A DNA stretch of 64,000 nt from Paulownia fortunei (taxonomy: Eukaryota; Streptophyta; Magnoliopsida; Lamiales; Paulowniaceae). Every line of letters begins with the position of its first letter. Positions within the stretch are counted from its first letter, which is position 1. This document shows positions 58,802 through 64,000 of the stretch, piece by piece. Below the pieces are notes generated by a model. The model saw nothing but the letters and a program-made list of their open reading frames with translations. It was not told where the DNA came from and did not search any database. A program made the translations under genes and the position numbers. The stretch covers positions 13,454,001 to 13,518,000 of the forward strand of contig CM033113.1 of NCBI GenBank assembly GCA_019321725.1, written 5' to 3'.

Positions 58802-60066
58802 TCAATTGAGCACCATTAAAGTTTTACTTACATAGTAAATAACATATGGTTTTTTATCTTTTCTTTGTCCCAAGACAGCTCCAACAGCATAATCACTAGC
58901 ACCACACATTATTTCAAAAGGTAAAGTCCAATCTGGAGGCTGCATGATTGGAGAAGACGTAAGCATGCTTTTAAGCTTAACAAAAGCATTTTCACAGTTT
59001 TCAATCCATTCAAAAATAGTGTCTTTTGTTAGAAGATTACATAAAGATTTAGATATTATACTAAAATCTTTGATAAATCTTCTATAAAAACCAGCATGTC
59101 CTAAAAATGATCTAATCTCCTTCACAGTCTTTGGTGTTGGCAAATTGGCAATTAACTCAATTTTAGATTTATCAACCTCAATACCTTCTGATGATATAAT
59201 GTGTCCAAGAACAATACCAGTTGTTACCATGAAGTGACATTTCTTCCAATTGAGAACAAGATTCTTTTCTTCACACCTGATCAAAACCTTTTCTAAATAT
59301 AATAAGCAATCATCAAATGGATTACCAAAAACAGAAAAATCATCCATGAAGACTTCAAGAAAACGTTCAACCATGTCACTAAAAATACTAAGCATGCATT
59401 ATTGGAATGTAGCTGGTGCATTACATAATCCAAAAGGCATCCTTCAATATGCAAAAGTACCAAAAGGACATGTAAAAGTTGTTTTCTCTTGATCTTCAAG
59501 TGCAATTGCAATTTGATTATACCCAGAATATCCATCTAAAAAGCAATAAAATTTGTGTCCCGCAACTCTTTCTAAAATTTGATCTATTAAAGGTAATGGA
59601 AAATGATCTTTTCTAGTAACTAAGTTGAGTTTTCTATAGTCAATGCACATTCGCCAACCAGTAACAGTCCTAGTTGGAATTAATTTATCATTCTCATTCT
59701 TGACTACAGTAACTCTAAATTTCTTAGGTACAACTTCAGTAGGACTTACCAATTTGCTATCAGAAATAGAATAAATGATTCCATTATCTAAGAGTTTAAT
59801 GACTTCATTTCTCACTACTTCTTTTATATTAGGATTTAGACTTCGTTGCATTTCTCTAGAAGGTTTAGCATTTTCCTTTAGATAGATGTTATGTGTCCAA
59901 ATGAAAGGATTAATACCTTTAATATCAGCAATGGTCCATCCTAAAGCATTCTTATGCATTTTCAGAGTTTTGATCAACTTACCTTCTTGAGATGCATCGA
60001 GTTTGGAAGAAATTATTACTGAAAAAGTCTTATTCTAACCCAAAAAAGAGTATTTCAAATTAACTG
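58802..60066 (-). pseudogene. Athila reverse transcriptase and RNase H start
   Basis: It opens with KNALGWTIADIKGINPFIW and MCIDYRKLNLVTRKDHFPLP, then FLDGYSGYNQI (first catalytic Asp), the YxDD box as FMDDFSVFG (both Asp kept) and LGHAGFYRRFIKDFS. RNase H begins with CGASDYAVGAVLGQRKDKKP. The gene is one continuous frame broken only by TGA at 59444-59446 and TAA at 59399-59401, so it decayed recently. The frame continues upstream with stops to about 60066. Plus- and minus-strand ORFs at 59250-59535 are shadows. Confidence 0.94.
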
Positions 60067-61200
60067 GCAAAGGTTTAAAATCAACCACAGGAGCTTTAAT
60101 ACTTAATGGAATAGATTTTACTGTTGATGATGAAAGTTCTTCGAACCTTGGCTTCCAAAAATATTTTTCTTGTACCTACAAAAATTCAGAGATAGTAATA
60201 GTATGTACCTTTTTACAAATACTTTAATCTTGATTGCATAAGGTGGAACTTACTTGATTGCATCCAATAATGGAATATTAATCTTGACTTGTTTAAAAAT
60301 TTCAAAAATTTCAGCATTTGAGTTTAATTTCTGAGTTGCTTGCAATCTTTGAGGAAAGGGTGCTAGAGCTAAATATTTTTGTTTTTCATCATTTTCACAC
60401 TTACCTTTTTCAAACTTACCTTCATCATCAAGACTATTTTCATTTTTCATTTCTGGAGGTGGATTAGAAACTTTTTCCCCTAAACCCTAAATAGTCTTAT
60501 CAACAACTTTTCCATTCCGAAGAGTTGTAACTGAATTAGCCTCCTTGCCTGCATTTTCACCTGAAGAAGGAAACATGACACTTAGTGGAAGGATTAGGTT
60601 GACGTTGAGCAGGAAATTTACCTTTTTCATGAGTACACAAAGAAGTTGTCAGTGTTGAAAGTGTGCTTCTGATCTCATTAATAGCTTGTGAAGTCTCGTC
60701 AATGGATTTTGTATGTGGAACTGGATACGAATGAAAGTTTGGTGGTTTTTATGAATGTAGTGGTTGGGCACAGTTATCATCTCGCCAACTGAAATTGGGA
60801 TAATTTTTCCATTGTGGATTGTAAGTTTCAGAATATGAAGAATGGAAAGATTTTTTGAATGTGTTCATAAAATTTGCTTGTACTGGAATGTTTGGATATT
60901 CATTGGTAGAATGTCCCAAAAATTCACAATTGCTATAAACTTCTTTCTCTTACACAAATTTGATTTCAACATTTAGATCATCTTCTTGGCTAAGGTAATA
61001 TTTTCCTTTATTACTATTTGCAAGATTAGATCTAATAGAACCTTCGGAAGAATTAACACTATGCCATGATTAAGAGTTTTCTGCCAAATGATCTAGATAT
61101 TCTAGGGCTTCATCAAGTTTCTTATCAAGAAACTCACCATTACACATTGTTTCAATAAATTGTTTTGTTTCAGGAGTTAAAACCTTCATAAAAGAAACTA
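60067..61200 (-). pseudogene. Athila gag 3' half and protease region
   Basis: The reading is broken. A gag piece near 60790-60840 carries the Athila-typical N-P-x-W-x-N-x-P-N-F-S-W pattern, and one near 60905-60950 a weak Cys/His cluster. The frame 60250-60450 (a K/E-rich stretch, then PQRLQATQKL) leads into the protease region, whose D-S/T-G motif I could not find. Several stops and frame changes. Confidence 0.7.
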
Positions 61201-61727
61201 ATTAAGCGTCATTTTTTAAAACCATGATGTGGGCATGAATTTAACAAATCTTTAAATCTTTCCCAATATCGAAAGAAAACTTCATTCGAATTTTGAGAAA
61301 AATTTTGAATTTGTCTTTTCAAAGAATTAGTTTTATGAGTTGGAAAGAATTTTTTCAAGAATTCAGCTTGCATTTCTTGCCAAGTGCCAATTGACCTAAG
61401 TTTTAAAGAATTAAGCCAATTTTTTGCTTTATCTTTTAAAGAGAAAGGAAATAATTTCAGCTTAATAATCTCATTTGTGCAAGTTTGATCATCAAAAGTG
61501 GCACATACTTCATCAAATTCTTTTAAATGCAAGTAATGACTTTCACAGTCTAAACCATAGAAATTAGGAAGTAAAGGAATCATACCTGACTTGAATCAAA
61601 AATTATTTACATTAAGAGGAAAAATCAAACAAAAAGGAGAAGAATTTCAAGGAGGTTGCAAGTAATAACGCATGGTACGCACCTGTTGATTCTCATTTTC
61701 ATCCTGGACACTTTCATTTTCAGCCAT
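61201..61727 (-). pseudogene. Athila gag 5' half
   Basis: The ATG at 61727 starts MAENESVQDENENQQVRTMR, a normal Athila gag start. After a break the frame 61209-61583 reads FYGLDCESHYLHLKEFDEVC, KLKLFPFSLKDKAKNWLNSL and WQEMQAEFLKKFFPTHKTNS, the conserved gag core. It ends at a stop near 61209. Confidence 0.92.
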
Positions 61728-61891
61728 GTTGGAAGTGTGTGGAGATGATTCAAATAAAGTTTTGGAATTATTTCTTACTAAACGTCGAGAATTATGACTA
61801 CGACACCATATAACCATATATCCATAAAGAAAATAAACAAACTATATTTACAAAGGAAAAATATTAACAAACCCGAATACTTACATTGTCT

Positions 61892-61909
61892 TCCGCGGCA
61901 ATGGCGCCA
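61892..61909 (-). other. Athila primer-binding site (tRNA-Asp type)
   Basis: The minus strand reads TGGCGCCATTGCCGCGGA, which differs at two positions from TGGCGCCGTTGCCGGGGA, the plant tRNA-Asp complement used by Athila elements. It lies six bases inside the 5' LTR. The other elements in the window use initiator Met. Confidence 0.88.
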
Positions 61910-61915
61910 AAAACT

Positions 61916-63431
61916 TACTACAACTTTAAGGTTGCAAACCCAAATGCAGGTTGTAGTAAGTAATAAATTTCTCGTGAATCCGAGGTCGATCCACAGGGAA
62001 GTTGTTTGAAAAATTCAAGTTTATATTTCTAAAAAGATGGAGTTTATGTGAATCAAAATATATGAACAATTAATGTATGATGTAACTTAAAAAAAACCGA
62101 AGTAATAAAAGTACTGAGGATTAGGGATCCACTCTTGAGTTTTGGATAGAAAAATGGTTATTTATTCTTTTTACCTTTATTAATTGGCACAATTGGAATT
62201 CATACACAATGAAGATTCCAATGGGAAGATATTATCAAGTAACTCATGCAATAAGGTAATCATGATATTATCTTACTATTGCAAATTATCTCTTAACGCC
62301 AACACTTATTTATGGGATCAAGCATTTATGTACACCTTCGTCAACAACAGATCAAGGTTTCACATTAGTAGTCGGTGGGGTAAAATCGTACAATAAGTTA
62401 AATGAACTCAAGTATTTGTTGTACCATTGGAGATACATAAATCAAGAATCACGACAAAACAAGTAAGGTTTAGATCAAAAATAAAAATAATAATACAACA
62501 TACTTAAATAATTTCTACCCTTATAACCATTTCTCTTCCTCCATCAAGAGATTCACCATTTTTCCTCAATAAAATAAAATTTAGAAAGATATAATAAAAG
62601 TAACAAAGACTAAAAATATAAGAGAAACTAGAGAATGCATTTCTATTACTACTAGAAAACTTACAATACTAGAAAACATACAAAGTAGATAACTTAGCCT
62701 AAAGAAACCCTCTACCCCCCCTCCTCCTTACAAGCTTAATACGTGGCCTATTTATAGTACTTGGAGTAAGCTAGAGGCCAAACAAATAATGGAGGGGTTA
62801 ATCAAGTAGTATGCTAGTTGTCAAGAGTTGGTAAGTTGTTACACAAATTTCTCACCCATTGAATTAAATTACATTTTTTGATCAGATACAGCTAGATTTT
62901 GAAGATATGTGAAGAATCAAAATTGTAGATCATTCAGTGCTGATATATTTTTATATATCTTTTGTCAAATTTGGTGGTTAGATGAAGGAGATATGATTAA
63001 ATTACCGATTCATGTCCAAGAGCCACCCTTTACCATATCCAAATTTGAGCCCAAAATAAATTTGGGCTCAAGATATGTAACCAAATTGGTGAAATAAGTT
63101 AATACTGGACTGAACTCTGATCCGAATTTTGGTGATCCATTTTGTGCAACTACTTGGATGAATTTTCTGCTATCATCAAGACTGAATTGGGCTGAGTTTC
63201 CAATATAAAAGTTGTACCTCTATCTCTTAGATTTCAAATGAAATAAGTTTCAGATCCATAGGGCTTTTGATCATGAAGTTATGCTCAAATTACAAAAACT
63301 GCACAAGTCTGGAAACATGCTTCCATTTATTCCCTAACACAAAACATTAATAAAACAATAATATTAACAAGAATAAAGCAAGAAAGTATAAAGGATTTGA
63401 TACACAAATATGTCAAAATATGCACATATCA
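61916..63431 (-). mobile_element. Athila 5' LTR (1516 bp)
   Basis: It pairs with 50557-52145. It starts TACTACAAC (the other LTR has TGCTACAAC, so the terminal G is mutated) and ends tatgcacatatca. It lacks about 100 bases present in the left LTR and has small insertions (for example near 62600). Confidence 0.94.
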
Positions 63432-64000
63432 AGCACCATTATATGATTCTTGTGATATAGCAAATGAAAGCTTCAACTTACCTCAAGTCCACTTTGTGCT
63501 AAGTGAAAAGGTTAATCTCTTTGGAAGATAGGATGTGTTAAAGACCTAACATAATCAAATCATGTACCTTTCAATATCTTTTTAATAAATCACATAATCT
63601 ATTCTAATTAAAATCATATACACTTTTCAATTTTTCTGTAAACAATTCCATATCAATTACATTACTCCAAAAATAATACATACTCCATATTTACTAATAA
63701 TTCAAGACAATAAAACATTAGGGCAATATTAAATTACAATTAGGGCAGCTCCCAAACCTTGAACACAATGTCAAAATATTTAAATTAACATGGGGTGAAC
63801 TTGATTCTAACTTAAATTAATTCTAATCATCAATTAAGCAAACTAATTGCTATTGTTCACAATCATTCATAGAAACTTTTAAACATAATTTAAATATTAC
63901 AACATCAATAAGAACAAGTAAATTATGCATATTTCACAAGACTATCAATTTTGCTAAAAACTAGTTAAACTAGCTTGGTTTTGGCTTCAAGTGTAACCTA
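63432..64000 (-). mobile_element. G2 5' LTR, second part (continues beyond window)
   Basis: The first bases agcac are the target copy; then cattatatgattcttgtga aligns with G1 6701-6720. The match continues to ggttttggcttcaagtgt at the window end (G1 7260). By comparison with G1 about 850 bases of LTR remain to the right of the window. Confidence 0.9.

Overview
The window looks like a gene-poor, transposon-dense stretch of a plant nuclear genome, most likely a eudicot. It is very AT-rich. Nearly every base can be assigned to plant LTR retrotransposons: Ty3-gypsy chromoviruses of Tekay/Del type, one Athila-type Ty3-gypsy element, and a Ty1-copia family. I see no intact host gene, no rRNA or tRNA gene and no CRISPR array. 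Every coding region of useful length is interrupted by stops, frameshifts or deletions. Family labels used below are mine: G (chromovirus, LTR about 2.4 kb), X (chromovirus, LTR about 2.85 kb), Y (copia, LTR about 2.1 kb) and Athila.

Layout: 1-3548 is an X LTR that carries a truncated Y LTR and ends inside the reverse transcriptase of a minus-strand G element (G1, 3549-8130). From 8131 to 32520 lies a minus-strand Y array of three LTRs, three internal-region remnants and three primer-binding sites, all in one orientation and sharing LTRs. A plus-strand Y copy (10790-18838) sits inside one of these LTRs. Two solo X LTRs sit inside the array: 21281-24132, with a one-mismatch target duplication, and 29127-32021, with a perfect one. 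From 32521 to about 44090 is a plus-strand X element with broken gag, pol and chromodomain; its gag is split by a third solo X LTR (36298-39103, target duplication ccaga).

From about 44091 the minus-strand G2 element runs to 50556. Its 5' LTR is split by an Athila element (50557-63431, target site agtac/agcac) and resumes at 63432, leaving the window at 64000. The Athila element has two LTRs, a tRNA-Asp type primer-binding site, a polypurine tract, gag, reverse transcriptase, RNase H and a DDE integrase.

The part least explained by ordinary transposon content lies inside Athila, between the integrase and the 3' LTR, where related elements have a spacer or an env-like gene. It holds two host-like gene remnants on the element's coding strand: an intronless, frameshifted copy of a LOG-type cytokinin-activating phosphoribohydrolase (53891-54520), and upstream of it a broken gene of about 185 codons that I do not recognise (54690-55282), preceded by a clear TATA box. 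A copia 3' end plus Y LTR (55380-57092) abuts them. This may be gene capture by a retrotransposon or a later insertion; this single copy cannot decide.
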